DNA of 64,000 nt from JBBSDP01 sp963754335 (GCA_963754335.1 CAVWFQ010000005.1:1054001-1118000), one strand, 5' to 3'; positions 36,866-46,506 are shown, numbered from the stretch's first letter. The notes: a model not told the origin generated them from the sequence alone. Made by a program: numbers and translations.

Positions 36866-37852
36866 GTGATTTCTGTCAGTCAGATCACCAAGTCGTACGG
36901 CCCGGTGTTGGCCGTCGACCATATCAGCTTCGAAGTAGGCAAAGGTCAGATCGTTGGATTCCTCGGACCAAACGGTGCCGGAAAATCGACAACGCTCAAG
37001 ATGCTGACCACCTACCTCGCGCCCACCAGCGGCGGAGCGACACTTAACGGTTTTGACATCTTCCACCAGTCTGAGCAGGTGCGGCAGAGCCTCGGCTATC
37101 TGCCGGAAAACGTGCCGCTCTACACGGAGATGAAAGTCGAGGAATATCTCGACTATCGCGGCCGGCTGCGGCAGATGCCCCGAGCGGAGCGGCTGAAGCG
37201 GATGGATTACGTCATCGAGCGGGTCTGGCTCAAAAATGTCCGCAAGCGCGTGATCGGCCACCTGTCCAAGGGATATCGCCAGCGCGTCGGATTGGCTGAT
37301 GCGCTGCTGCACAATCCCGCCGTGCTCATCCTTGACGAGCCGACCGTCGGACTCGACCCGACGCAGATTCGCGAGACACGCAAGCTGATCAAGGACCTCG
37401 GCGGGCAGCACACGATGCTGCTCTCCACGCACATTCTGCCGGAGGTGGAAGCGAGCTGCGACCGGGCGATCATCATCGCCGGCGGGCGCATCGTGGCGCA
37501 GGGGTCGCCGGAAGAATTGCGGGCGAGCCGACGGCTGACGGCCCGCGTGCTGGTCGAATGCAAGGGGCCGGCCGAGCAGGTCAAGAATATCCTGTCGCGC
37601 GTGAGCGGCGTGCGGAAGGTTGAAGTGATTCAGAACGGCGACGCGTACATCACCGCCGCCGTCGAACCCAAGCCGTCGCATGACATTCGCGAAGAAGTCG
37701 CGCGCACCGTCATCGGAAACGGGTGGCCGCTTCGCGAAATCCGGCTCGAACATGCAACCCTGGAGGAATTTTTCGTGCAGGTCACCGCAAATCAGGCCAT
37801 GGCCAAGGCGGCCGAGGCCCCGGCGTCTGAAAATGACGGAGGTGCAGTATGA
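36866..37852 (+). CDS. ABC transporter ATP-binding protein, GldA-type
   Basis: 328 residues, GTG start at 36866 behind GCGGAGGAC. Walker A GPNGAGKST (about residue 35), Q-loop LGYLPENVPLY, signature LSKGYRQRVGLADALL, Walker B AVLILDEPTVGLDP and the switch His (LSTHIL). A C-terminal extension (residues 230-328) with LEEFFVQVT matches the DUF4162-type tail of GldA/ABC-2 exporters. Overlaps the next gene by four bases (ATGA). With the permease, GldG-like and DUF4340 proteins it forms a gliding-type exporter operon found in many non-gliding bacteria; the substrate is not known. Confidence 0.92.
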   Translation: MISVSQITKSYGPVLAVDHISFEVGKGQIVGFLGPNGAGKSTTLKMLTTYLAPTSGGATLNGFDIFHQSEQVRQSLGYLPENVPLYTEMKVEEYLDYRGRLRQMPRAERLKRMDYVIERVWLKNVRKRVIGHLSKGYRQRVGLADALLHNPAVLILDEPTVGLDPTQIRETRKLIKDLGGQHTMLLSTHILPEVEASCDRAIIIAGGRIVAQGSPEELRASRRLTARVLVECKGPAEQVKNILSRVSGVRKVEVIQNGDAYITAAVEPKPSHDIREEVARTVIGNGWPLREIRLEHATLEEFFVQVTANQAMAKAAEAPASENDGGAV

Positions 37853-38565
37853 ATCGCGCCTTTGTCATCGCTCGCCGCGAGCTGAGCAGTTATTTCTATT
37901 CGCCCATCGCCTACGTTGCGATGGCCCTGTTTCTGGCCGCGACCGGCGTTACGTTTTTCAACGATTTTCAGCCGGGCCAGCCCGCGGCCATGCGATCCAT
38001 CTTCGACTGGATGATCTTTTTCCTCGTCGTCATCATGCCCATTTTGAGCATGGGGCTGATCGCGCAGGAATGGGCCAGCGGCACGATGGAAACGCTGATG
38101 ACGGCCCCGGTCGATGAGAGCGACGTGGTGGTGGGAAAATTCTTCGGCTCGCTCGGGCTGCTCGTCGTTTTGCTGATTCCCACGCTGGTCTATGTCGTGA
38201 TGCTGGCGATCTACGGGCATCCGGACATGGGGCCGATTTTCACCGGATATCTCGGGATCATCCTGGTCGGCGCGCTCTTTATCTCGGTTGGATTATTCTG
38301 TTCGTCGCTGACCAAGAGCCAGATCGTGGCGGCGGTTTCGACAGCGGCGATCCTGGCGCTGATCACGATCATCCCCTGGCTGCTCGGCGCCAAGGCCAGC
38401 CTGCCGCGGGCGGCCCGAATCGCGGTCGATCAGGCGGTCTTCAAGCGATACACCGATTTCAGCAAGGGGATTCTCGACACCAGCAACATCTTCTTTTTTT
38501 TCCTCACGACATTCGTCTTCCTTTTCGTGACGGTGAAGGTTCTTGAATCGAGGCGTTGGAAATGA
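37849..38565 (+). CDS. ABC-2 type permease, GldF-like
   Basis: 238 residues with six membrane helices, the usual ABC-2 permease size. Start MNRAFVIARRELSSYFYSPIAYVAMALFLAATGVTFF is the GldF/NosY-like opening (RRELxxYFxSPxAY); a conserved loop QEWASGTMETLMTAPVDESDVVVGKFFGSL follows the second helix. Overlaps both neighbours (ATGA at each end), so translation is coupled. It forms the membrane channel for the upstream ATPase. Confidence 0.9.
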   Translation: MNRAFVIARRELSSYFYSPIAYVAMALFLAATGVTFFNDFQPGQPAAMRSIFDWMIFFLVVIMPILSMGLIAQEWASGTMETLMTAPVDESDVVVGKFFGSLGLLVVLLIPTLVYVVMLAIYGHPDMGPIFTGYLGIILVGALFISVGLFCSSLTKSQIVAAVSTAAILALITIIPWLLGAKASLPRAARIAVDQAVFKRYTDFSKGILDTSNIFFFFLTTFVFLFVTVKVLESRRWK

Positions 38566-40794
38566 GCAGCCAAGCAGCATCCCCGGCCCCTTCGCCGGAA
38601 TCCCAATCGCAACGCTGGGTCAAATATGGCGCGAACGTGACGCTGACGATCATTTTGATGATCGTGATCGCCGCGCTACTCGTCTATGTCGCCCAGCGAC
38701 ACAACGCGCGGCTCGATACGACGTCGAATGGCGTTTACAGCCTCAAGCCGCAGACGATCACGGTGATCCATGACATCCCCAAGAATCCCAACGGTTCGCC
38801 GGGCGTCACCCTGGTGAGCCTTTACACCCACAACAATGCAGCGGCTCGCGCAGCCTCCAGCGATGACCAGGACCAGCAGCCGCCGACCAGCACGCTGGAC
38901 GAATCGCAGACCGTGGCCGATCTGCTCGACGAGTACGGCCGAAAAGGAAGCAACATCGACGTGCAGGTGATCGATCCGGCCAATGAGCCGGACAAGCTCA
39001 GCAAGCTGCACGACCGGCTCGTTCACGACTACGGCAACTCGATCCAGGGTTACAAGGATTTTCTGGCGGACTGGGACAAGAAATACAAGCAGTTGAGCCA
39101 GATGCTGGCCGACCAGTCGGCGGCCATCACAAAGCTGACCGGCGGCGCGTCATCGGCTCTTGGATCCGATGATGACGCGGAAATCCCGGGACTGAGCAGC
39201 GATGTCGTCCGCTATATCAAGACGACCGAGCTTCGCTCATTGACCGAAACCAATGATGCTGTAAGCCAGGAGCGCGCCCGCAAGTATCCGGACTGGAAGG
39301 CCGCCACCAATTCGATTTCGGAAAGCCTCGAGACGTTTTCCAAGAACGCCGACGCGATCGCCGGGCTCTTTTCCAAGAACAAGGACAATCCGAAAGTCCC
39401 CGACGCCGTGCGCAAGTACATGTCCGACAGCCTGCCGGTCTATCAGGAAATCAAAAAGGAGTCCGACGACGTCGTCGCTAATTCCAAGAAGCTCGGCGAA
39501 TTGAAAGTCGATCAACTGGAACAGGCGCTGAAGGTCGAAAACCCGGTGCTCGTTCTGGGTCCGACGGACTGGCGGATTCTGTCGCATTCGCAGGTCTGGC
39601 CGACCGACACGGAGATGAAGAACCTGGTGCAGGGCGCACTGAAGCCGCGCTTCGCCGGCGAGCAGCAGATCACTTCCGCCATCTATTCGCTCATCAACAA
39701 CAAGAAGCCGAAGCTGGTCTTCATTCGTCCCGGCGGCCCGCCGCTGACGAGCCCGGGCATCCCGCTCTTTCAGGCGCCCGGTCCGTTTGCGGACATTGCC
39801 GAGCGAATGCGGCAATACAACTTTGACGTGCAGGAAAAGGATCTTTCCGGTCAGTGGGCGATGCAGGCCAGAATGCAGCAGCAGATGATGCCTCCGGCCC
39901 CGGAGCCGACTGACGAAGAAATGAAGGACGCCGTCTGGGTTGTCCTCGATGTTCCGGCGCAACAACAGCAGGAACAGATGCCTCCGCCGCAGATCGGCCC
40001 GAAATTGAAGGACCATCTGGACCACGGCGGATCGGCCATGGTTCTCTTCTTCCCGCAGGGGGACGCGCTCAAATCGGCCCTGGATCCGTGGGGCATCGAG
40101 CTGCATCCCGAGGCGCTGGCGGTGCATCAGCCGATCCAGGTGACCCAGGGCGCTTCCGACAACTCGATCGAGCGCGTCGAAGCGCAGCAGCCGGGGATCT
40201 TCTTCATCAAGGAATACGGGGAGCACGCCATTACCCGCCCGCTTCGAAGTCTCGAGTCGGTGATCGTACAGCCACTGGTGGTGAGCATCAGCGCGCGGTC
40301 GGGATACACGGTCAGCTCGCTGCTGCCGCTGGATAAGGCGCGTCCCCGGCGTCCCCGTCTGGGGTGAGACGCAGGACATCGACAGTGTTCTCCGCGGGGA
40401 AACCACGCCAACCTATAAGGCCGGCACCGATCTGGCCCCGCCGATCGATACCGGCGCCGCTTCGGAGAAGAAAGATGGCGGGCGGCTCGTGGTCTTCGGC
40501 ACGCCGCTCTGCATCACCCAGTACATGCGCGTTCCGGACGTCGCCGCGTCGCAAAAGGCGCGGCATTTCGTGGCGCAGTTCCCCGGCAACGGTGAACTGG
40601 CGGCCAACAGCTTCTTCTGGCTCGCGCACCTCGATCCGATGATCTCGATCAGCCCCGCGGCGATGGATGTGAGCCGGATCGATACGATGAGCACCGGCGC
40701 ACTGAGCTTCTGGCGCGATGGCGTGCTGCTCGTCATCCTGCCGCTGTGTGTTGTCGCGGCGGGACTCTTCGTCTACATGGGTCGGCGCGATTGA
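38562..40794 (+). CDS. GldG-family auxiliary exporter protein, one frame break
   Basis: About 743 residues from ATG 38562 (GAGGCG upstream, overlapping the permease stop) after removing one base. One N-terminal helix (VTLTIILMIVIAALLVYVAQRHN), then a large periplasmic part with LDTTSNGVYSLKPQTITVI, the GldG opening (R.DLT....ysLs..t...l). A long helical charged insert covers residues 130-310. The IFT52/GldG-like domain follows (KLVFIRPGGPPLTSPGIP, NFDVQEKDLSGQ). The frame slips near 40345 in a CCCC run and continues GVPVWGETQDIDSVL, ending in a second helix LLVILPLCVVAAGLFVYMGRRD, as in GldG. Likely couples to the GldA/F exporter. Confidence 0.85.
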
Positions 40795-40843
40795 GGAAGT
40801 GCGCTTTCTGATTTGCCGACAGCCTACTGCCTACTGAATTTCC

Positions 40844-42508
40844 ATGAACTTCAAAACCACCATTTTGCTGATTGTGATCCTGGCGGGTATCGGCGGATAT
40901 CTTTTCTTCACGCGCTCCAGTTCCGAGACGCCGGACGTGGCCAAGACCGCGGAGACCAAGAAGCTGGTCGACGTCAAGCCGGAGGACGTGCAGAAAGTGT
41001 CGATCACGCCGGCGTCGGGCAAGGCCCTGGTCCTCGATCATTCGGAAAGCGATTGGAAAATCGTCGAGCCGATCCAGGCGCCGGCGGAAAACTTCGCCGT
41101 CAATGATCTGGTGCACGATCTGGTCGGCCTCGAGTCGCGCCAGCAATTGGATGCCGACAAGAAAGCCTCACTCGGGCTGGATCATCCCAGCTACACCGTC
41201 GAGATCACAAGCAAAGCGGGCAAGACGTTCAAATATGCCGTCGGCGACGAGCCGAAACTCGTCGACACGCTGGCGATCCTGATCGACGGGCAGACCAAGC
41301 CGGACGTGGTCAACGCATCGCTCTACTCCAAGCTGGGAAAGAAAGCCGACACCTATCGGCGCAAGAGCCTCCTCACACTCTCGACGGACCAGGTCAAGCA
41401 GCTTGCGATCACCCACAAGGGCCAGACGATCGCACTGGAAAAGAATGGCAGTGACTGGACGATCACCGAGCCGAAAAAGATGCCGGCGGATTCGACCGTC
41501 GTTTCGGACCTGCTCTTTGGCATCTCGGGTCTGAACGCCAAGACTTTCCCCGATGGATTGACGGCGGAGGATGCGGGGCTGGTGAAGCCGAAGGTGCTCA
41601 TCGACTTCAGCACGCAGGCTCCCTCGACGCAGCCGACGAGCGGCCCCGCCACGCGTCCGGCCGGCACGCTGGTGAAGCTGGGCGGATACGCTGACGTAAC
41701 CAAGACCGACATTTACGTGCAGGTTGGCGACGGGCCGATCGCCACCGTTTCAGCTTCGACGTTCGATACATTTAACAAGACGGCGCTCGATCTGCGGGAT
41801 AAGAAGGTCGTCGATCTCGACCCCGATCGCGTCGAAAGCTTTAGTGTTGAGATCGATCGCGGATCGACAAGCAAGCCGGCCGAGCCGCGCAAGTTTACGA
41901 TCGCCCGCCGGAAGGAAAGCCGGATTCTGGGGCCGACGTTTTCGCCGCCGCCGACCCAGCCGGCCGCCTCTCAGGCGGCTCCATCGGCCGCCGCGACGAC
42001 AGCGCCCTCGACGACGACCCTGCCGGCGACGAGCGATGCCGCGACGCGACCGACGACCGCCCCGACCACCCTGCCCGTGGCAATTAAACCGTCCACCCAG
42101 CCGGCGATCTTCGCGCCGCCTCCTCCGCCGTTATCGAAATGGGTTTTCCGCAGCGGCGGCGAAGGTGAGGCCGAGGAGGGTCAGGTCAAGACGTTGCTCG
42201 ACGTCTTCCATCCGCTGAAGGCCGACAAATTCATCGAGAAATCCCCGACCACCCCGCCGACGGCGAGTTTTACCGTCACGCTCACCTTCGGCCCCGGCGC
42301 CGGAAGCGGCCCCGGCGAGTACACGCTCCATTTCGTCGATCCCGGCGGCGATGCAAAAATCATCGGAACGTACGGGGACCTGGTGTTCGAAGCGGATCGC
42401 GCGATCGTGAAGGATCTCGAGGGAGACTTCAAAACAAAGAAGGCGGAACCCGCGACGCCGCCGGTATCGAGTCCGCCTCCATCGTTTCTGCCGCCGGGAC
42501 ATCCGTAG
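40844..42508 (+). CDS. DUF4340 protein of the Gld-type exporter operon
   Basis: 554 residues. N-terminal helix MNFKTTILLIVILAGIGGYLFF, then repeated DUF4340 units: VQKVSITPASGKALVLDHSESDWKIVEP (residues 45-75) and VKQLAITHKGQTIALEKNGSDWTITEPKKMPAD (185-215), both with the W.i..P signature, and DLVGLESRQQLDADKKASLGLDHPSYTVEI. Residues 365-425 are a Pro/Thr/Ala-rich linker (TTLPATSDAATRPTTAPTT). DUF4340 proteins regularly follow GldG; they are thought to be periplasmic partners. No ribosome site is obvious at the start. Confidence 0.88.
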   Translation: MNFKTTILLIVILAGIGGYLFFTRSSSETPDVAKTAETKKLVDVKPEDVQKVSITPASGKALVLDHSESDWKIVEPIQAPAENFAVNDLVHDLVGLESRQQLDADKKASLGLDHPSYTVEITSKAGKTFKYAVGDEPKLVDTLAILIDGQTKPDVVNASLYSKLGKKADTYRRKSLLTLSTDQVKQLAITHKGQTIALEKNGSDWTITEPKKMPADSTVVSDLLFGISGLNAKTFPDGLTAEDAGLVKPKVLIDFSTQAPSTQPTSGPATRPAGTLVKLGGYADVTKTDIYVQVGDGPIATVSASTFDTFNKTALDLRDKKVVDLDPDRVESFSVEIDRGSTSKPAEPRKFTIARRKESRILGPTFSPPPTQPAASQAAPSAAATTAPSTTTLPATSDAATRPTTAPTTLPVAIKPSTQPAIFAPPPPPLSKWVFRSGGEGEAEEGQVKTLLDVFHPLKADKFIEKSPTTPPTASFTVTLTFGPGAGSGPGEYTLHFVDPGGDAKIIGTYGDLVFEADRAIVKDLEGDFKTKKAEPATPPVSSPPPSFLPPGHP

Positions 42509-42699
42509 GTGCCGGGTGCAACGCTTTATCGTAGCGAACGCCATTCTTGTCCCCTCTCCCGGTATTCCGGGAGAGGGTTAGGGTGAGGGGTTTTCGGAAG
42601 TCGCGAATCGTTTCCTTTCGAAAAGGCGCCCTCACCCCAACCCTCTCCCAGAGTACTGGGAGAGGGGGCAGGAAGGTCGCCGCGAATGCTGTCAGGCAC
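42509..42699. repeat. Gap with CCCTCTCCC composite repeat (possible two-way terminator)
   Basis: CCCCTCTCCCGGTATTCCGG (42551-42570) through CAGAGTACTGGGAGAGGGGG (about 42650-42669), with inner GCGCCCTCACC arms, same family as 36172-36286. It separates the convergent DUF4340 and pirin genes. Confidence 0.8.
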
Positions 42700-43398
42700 C
42701 TACGGCAGATCCAGCAGGAGCAATTCCGCGTTTTCGCTCGCCTCGATCTTCAGCTCCTTCTCGGCGGCGATTCGCGCCTGGTCTCCCTTATCGAGACTGC
42801 TGCCGTTGAGTGTCACGCTGCCGTCGATGACGAACAAGTACGGCTGACGCTTTTCCAAACCATTCAGCGAAACGCTCTGCCCGGCAGAGAGCTTCGAAAC
42901 GTAGATCGTCGCATCCTGGTCGATGGCCAGCGTTCCCGGCCGATCTCCCGATGAAACCACCGGCAGCAGCTTTCCGCTCCGATCCGAAACCGAAAACTGT
43001 TTCTGCTCCCAGCGCGGCGTGTTGCTGCGACTCCGCGGCATCACCCACAGTTGCAGCAGATGCACCGGATCCTTCTGCGACGGGTTGAACTCGGAATGGA
43101 CGATTCCCTTTCCAGCCGACATGACCTGCACTTCGCCGGGATGGACGAGGCCGCGGTTGCCGAGCTGGTCGCGATGCTCGAGCTGGCCGTCGATCACGTA
43201 GGTGATGATCTCCATGTCCCGGTGGGGATGCATGGGGAATCCGCCGCCGGGCTGCACCACGTCGTCGTTGAAGACGCGGAGCGCGCTCCAGTTCATGTTG
43301 TTCGGATCGTAATAGTCCGAAAACGAGAAGTGCCAGTAGGTCTGGAGCCAGCCGTGGTCGGCAAAATGACGATCGGATGATTTCCTGGTCTGGATCAT
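42700..43398 (-). CDS. Pirin family protein (YhhW-like)
   Basis: 232 residues, ATG at 43398 with AAGGAG seven bases upstream. Bicupin fold: metal site residues in GGFPMHPHRDMEIITYVIDGQLEHRDQLGN (His57/His59-type pair, His101-like in GKGIVHSEFN), then LLQLWVMPRS, the pirin signature. Members such as YhhW have quercetin 2,3-dioxygenase activity in vitro. The gene follows a MarR regulator by 37 bases, with a palindrome over the predicted -10 box, so it is probably MarR-controlled. Confidence 0.92.
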   Translation of the reverse strand: MIQTRKSSDRHFADHGWLQTYWHFSFSDYYDPNNMNWSALRVFNDDVVQPGGGFPMHPHRDMEIITYVIDGQLEHRDQLGNRGLVHPGEVQVMSAGKGIVHSEFNPSQKDPVHLLQLWVMPRSRSNTPRWEQKQFSVSDRSGKLLPVVSSGDRPGTLAIDQDATIYVSKLSAGQSVSLNGLEKRQPYLFVIDGSVTLNGSSLDKGDQARIAAEKELKIEASENAELLLLDLP

Positions 43399-43418
43399 GA
43401 CATACTCCTTAAAACGAT

Positions 43419-43440
43419 AGTCGTGATAACGAGTATTATA
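43419..43440 (-). promoter_or_regulatory. Promoter and operator-like palindrome ahead of pirin
   Basis: On the minus strand TATAAT (43440-43435) is followed at once by ACTCGT-TATC-ACGACT (43434-43419), a 6-4-6 palindrome with one mismatch. A MarR dimer on this site would block transcription of pirin. The -10 overlaps the last codons of marR. Confidence 0.5.
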
Positions 43441-43909
43441 CGTTTGTCGAGGCTACCCGGTTCGCTCGCGCAAGTCGAAGCAGCTCCGCGAGTTGCTTGA
43501 GTCGTTCGCGCCCGAGCCGGCTGAGCTGCCGGCGGTGCAGTTGCAGGATGGGCCGGTCCAGGCCCGCCAGCAGCTTCTGCCCCTCGGCGGTGATGGCGGC
43601 GGAGACGACGCGCCGATCCGACCACCCGCGCTGGCGCGCGATCAGGCCGCGCCCTTCCAGCCGGTCGAGCAGGCGGGTGACATCCGGGTCGCGGGTCAGC
43701 ATTCGCGAGGCGATCTGTCCAGAGGGCAGGCCTTTTTTTCCCGCGGCCCTCAGGATCCGCAGCACGTTGTACTGTGTCGCGGACAACGCCATCGGCTTGA
43801 GCAGCGCCGATACCTCGGCGTCGAGAACGTCGGCGGTGCGCAGAATGTTCAGAAACGCCGCCTGCTCGGCGTTGCGCCGCGGGGCGCCCTGGGGTTCATC
43901 TTCGGGCAT
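43436..43909 (-). CDS. MarR family transcriptional regulator
   Basis: 157 residues from ATG 43909; a longer frame to 43999 translates the repeat at 43944-44002. A TATTAT box lies five bases before the ATG, suggesting a leaderless transcript. MarR layout: N-terminal dimer helix, LKPMALSATQYNVLRILRAAG, winged helix with LPSGQIASRMLTRDPDVTRLLDRLEGRGLIARQRGWSDRRVVSAAITAEG (the DxRxxxxxlT wing) and a C-terminal dimer helix. TRDPDVTRL and GWSDRRV are the DNA-reading helix and wing. Probably represses the adjacent pirin gene. Confidence 0.92.
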   Translation of the reverse strand: MPEDEPQGAPRRNAEQAAFLNILRTADVLDAEVSALLKPMALSATQYNVLRILRAAGKKGLPSGQIASRMLTRDPDVTRLLDRLEGRGLIARQRGWSDRRVVSAAITAEGQKLLAGLDRPILQLHRRQLSRLGRERLKQLAELLRLARANRVASTNV

Positions 43910-43943
43910 GAGCGATAATAGGCGTTGTAACGAGCTTTTGTTT

Positions 43944-44002
43944 GTAGTGCGGGCTTTAGCTCGTCTCTTCACGAAGAAAGAACGGCCTAAAGGCCGCACT
44001 AC
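43944..44002. repeat. Composite palindrome GTAGTGCGGGCTTTAGC ... GGCCTAAAGGCCGCACTAC
   Basis: Second copy of the family at 25777-25836, with the same outer nine-base arms. Between the divergent marR and monooxygenase-like genes. Confidence 0.8.
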
Positions 44003-44050
44003 GAGCCCAAGCTTGAGAGAAATGATTCAGCCGCTACGATCTGCCGAATA

Positions 44051-44341
44051 ATGACCACCACTGTTGGCATGCATTACGAGACCGTAGCCGGGAAGGAAGA
44101 GGAATTCGAAAAGGGGTTCCTCGCCGTCCTTGAGCACCTGAAGAGTGTGCCGGGGCATCTTGAATCGCATATGTACGAGGATGTGGCCTCGGTGGGGAGT
44201 TACGTCATTCTCAGCAACTGGGCCGACAAGCAATCGTTCGAAGCCTTCATTCACAGTCCGGAATTCGCCAAGGTCGTCGCCTGGGGGAAGGCGGAGCTGC
44301 TCCGCAGCCGGCCGAGGCATAAGGTGTATTTGAATCAGTAG
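44051..44341 (+). CDS. Antibiotic biosynthesis monooxygenase (ABM)-like dimeric alpha/beta barrel protein
   Basis: 96 residues: MTTTVGMHYETVAGKEEEFEKGFLAVLEHLKSVPGHLESHMYEDVASVGSYVILSNWADKQSFEAFIHSPEFAKV shows the ABM/HmoA pattern of beta strand, helix, (P)Gh..s.l..., YvilS.W.d..af..fi.S..f. Members are heme- or quinone-acting monooxygenases, or ligand binders without cofactor; which one is not evident. TACGAT at 44035-44040, ten bases before the ATG, and no ribosome site suggest an almost leaderless mRNA. Confidence 0.85.
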   Translation: MTTTVGMHYETVAGKEEEFEKGFLAVLEHLKSVPGHLESHMYEDVASVGSYVILSNWADKQSFEAFIHSPEFAKVVAWGKAELLRSRPRHKVYLNQ

Positions 44342-44610
44342 GGAAATGAGAGACCCGGCACATTGTGCCGACGGATCGCCAAAGCGCTTGAGGCGCGACG
44401 AGTCTCGTGAGGTGGTCGCAATTTGCGAGAACCTCGACAGAAATTTGATTCCCGATTTTAAGGGAGCCGCGCACGAAGTAAGCGGGAATGTGTTCGGCAA
44501 ACGGCAGAACATTCCCGCTTACTTCGTGCGCAGGCTCCTTAAATGCGCGTTTCTTTATGCAATCAACTCACGCCGGGATCGCCCTTAGCGTCTGATTCGG
44601 ATCGTTTCTG
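44342..44610. other. Gene-free gap with a long hairpin
   Basis: 44457-44543 forms an inverted repeat with arms of about 37 bases (TTTAAGGGAGCCGCGCACG... against ...CGTGCGCAGGCTCCTTAAA, core GAAGTAAGCGGGAATGT) and an 11-base loop. It lies between the convergent ABM and aroC genes. Terminator or REP-type element; it is unlike the other repeat families here. Confidence 0.7.
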
Positions 44611-45780
44611 CTACAACGGCAACTTCCGTGCGGCGGCCAGATAGTTGTCGTAATTCGCGCGAATCTCTCCCAGCGAGTCGCCGGCGAATTTTTCGAGAAA
44701 CGCCCGGGCGATTTCGAAGGCGATCACGTTCTCCATTACCACCGACGCGGCGCTGATCGCGGAGATGTCTGACCGCTCCCACCCTGCTTCCGATGGCTGT
44801 TTGGTGTTGAGATCGATGCTCTTGAGCGGCTTGCCGAGGGTGCTGATTGGCTTCATCGCGCCGCGCACGACGACCGGCTGGCCGTTGGTCATGCCGCCTT
44901 CGAGCCCGCCGGCGTTGTTGCTGCCGCGGGTAAACCCGAGCGACGGCAAATTCTTTTTCGTTGCGTCGAATCCGATTTCGTCGTGCACTTTGGAGCCGGG
45001 CCGGCGGGCGGTTTCGAAACCCAGCCCGATCTCGACCCCCTTGAACGCCTGGATTCCGACGACGGCGGCGGCGATGCGGGAATCGAGCCGGCCGTCCCAG
45101 GTCATGCAGGAGCCGAGGCCGATCGGGCAGCCGAAGACGTGCGCTTCGACGATCCCGCCGGCGGTATCCTTGGCGTTTTTCTGCTCGTTGATGAACTCGC
45201 CGCATTTCGCTCCGGCCTCTTCGTCCGGGCAATAGACGTCCGATGTTTCGCGCTTGATCAGCAGATCGCGCCAATTGTCTTGAGTGACCTGGACCGAAGC
45301 TGTCGATTCGCCGACGGCGCGGACGAACCCGAAGACTTCGATGCCGAAGGCGCGAAGCAGGCAGCGCGATAGTGCACCGGCGGCGACGCGCGCCGCCGTC
45401 TCGCGGGCGCTGGCCCGCTCGAGGGTTTCGCGGCAGTCGGTGGTCAGCCATTTGACCGAGCCGGCCAGGTCGGCGTGGCCGGGCCGCGGGCGGTGCAGCG
45501 GCGGAGTCGCCGTCAGGTCGTCCAGCCGCGAATCCTTGTTGGGGATCAGCATGGTGATCGGCGAGCCGATCGACTTGCCCCGGCGGATTCCGGTGAGAAA
45601 CTCGGCGTGGTCGGTCTCGATCTTCTGTCTCCCGCCCCGACCGTACCCCCCCTGCCGGCGGCGGAGCTCGCCGTCGATGAAGTTTTGATCAATGGGAACG
45701 CCCGACGGCAGTCCTTCGACCAGGGAAATCAATGCTTTACCGTGCGATTCGCCGGCGGTGCGGTAGGTCAGCAGAGCCAT
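44611..45780 (-). CDS. aroC: Chorismate synthase
   Basis: 389 residues from ATG 45780 (MALLTYRTAGESHGKAL), which fits the family start; longer frames run into REP cluster E. Catalyses EPSP to chorismate, the last step of the shikimate route, with reduced FMN. Signatures: GESHG near the N-terminus, RRRQGGYGRGGRQKIETD, RPGHADLAGSVKW, ERASARETAARVAAGALSR and FTRGSNNAGGLEGGMTNGQPVVVRGAMKPI. Length and motifs are complete. TAATAT just upstream (about 45792-45797) may be a -10 box near the start. Stands alone; no other aro gene nearby. Confidence 0.96.
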   Translation of the reverse strand: MALLTYRTAGESHGKALISLVEGLPSGVPIDQNFIDGELRRRQGGYGRGGRQKIETDHAEFLTGIRRGKSIGSPITMLIPNKDSRLDDLTATPPLHRPRPGHADLAGSVKWLTTDCRETLERASARETAARVAAGALSRCLLRAFGIEVFGFVRAVGESTASVQVTQDNWRDLLIKRETSDVYCPDEEAGAKCGEFINEQKNAKDTAGGIVEAHVFGCPIGLGSCMTWDGRLDSRIAAAVVGIQAFKGVEIGLGFETARRPGSKVHDEIGFDATKKNLPSLGFTRGSNNAGGLEGGMTNGQPVVVRGAMKPISTLGKPLKSIDLNTKQPSEAGWERSDISAISAASVVMENVIAFEIARAFLEKFAGDSLGEIRANYDNYLAAARKLPL

Positions 45781-45829
45781 ATCACCGGGCATATTACACG
45801 CGTGAAAGACGGATGTCCCGCGGGGGTTT

Positions 45830-46017
45830 GGGGGGACGGACATTCCTGTCTGTCACGCGCCCATGAGTGCGGGCGTACCCGCCCGTCGAATGGACGCGTT
45901 AATCCGCGCACAAAACGATCGAAAATAATGTCTGTGTCCTCCGAGAGCGGATCGGCTCGGGGGGTGAGTACACCTCCGCTCTCCGCTCCGCGACAGACAG
46001 GAATGTCTGTCCTCCTC
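45830..46017. repeat. REP hairpin pair cluster E
   Basis: Hairpins at 45835-45854 (GACGGACATTCC..., GGGG foot) and 45992-46011 (followed by CTCCTCC), in opposite orientation, bound a 185 bp unit with the same inner palindromes as clusters A-C. It lies between the divergent aroC and DoxX genes. Confidence 0.9.
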
Positions 46018-46080
46018 CGTCAGAATCCTGTCCGACACACACGTCCCGCGATACACTCCCCCGCGCGGAAAGGAATATTG

Positions 46081-46506
46081 ATGTCCAGATCCTCAACCGA
46101 AGCACAGCGATGGAGCGTTGCACTCCTGCGGGTGAACATCGGGCTCGTCTTCCTGATGCATGGCGGGCAAAAGTGGTTCATTTGGGGCCTGCATGACACC
46201 GCGGCGAGGTTTTCGCTGCTGCATGTTCCGTTTCCGCTCGTCTCCGCTCTGTTCGCAATGACCATCGAACTGTTTTGCGGGCTTTTTCTCATCCTCGGGC
46301 TCTTCACACGCCTGGCGACTGTGCCCCTCATCATCGTGATGCTTGCCGCATTGTTCTGGGTTTATATTCGTCACGGATTTTTCCTGACCCCGACCAATCC
46401 CGGATGCGAATATGTTCTGTTGCGCCTGGCAGCATTGATCGCGATTCGAACCCTGGGCCCCGGCGAAGCCTCCATGGACAAGACTTTCGGCGGGCGGCGG
46501 AGGTAG
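46081..46506 (+). CDS. DoxX family membrane protein
   Basis: 141 residues, ATG at 46081 with AAAGGA upstream. Four helices; LLRVNIGLVFLMHGGQKWFIWG is the DoxX opening (R...g..f..hG..K), with ALFAMTIELFCGLFLILGLFTRLATVPLIIVMLAALFWVY as helices two and three and a charged PTNPGCEYVLLRLAAL start of helix four. DoxX-like proteins are small redox- or quinone-linked membrane subunits; the partner here is unknown. Confidence 0.88.
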   Translation: MSRSSTEAQRWSVALLRVNIGLVFLMHGGQKWFIWGLHDTAARFSLLHVPFPLVSALFAMTIELFCGLFLILGLFTRLATVPLIIVMLAALFWVYIRHGFFLTPTNPGCEYVLLRLAALIAIRTLGPGEASMDKTFGGRRR

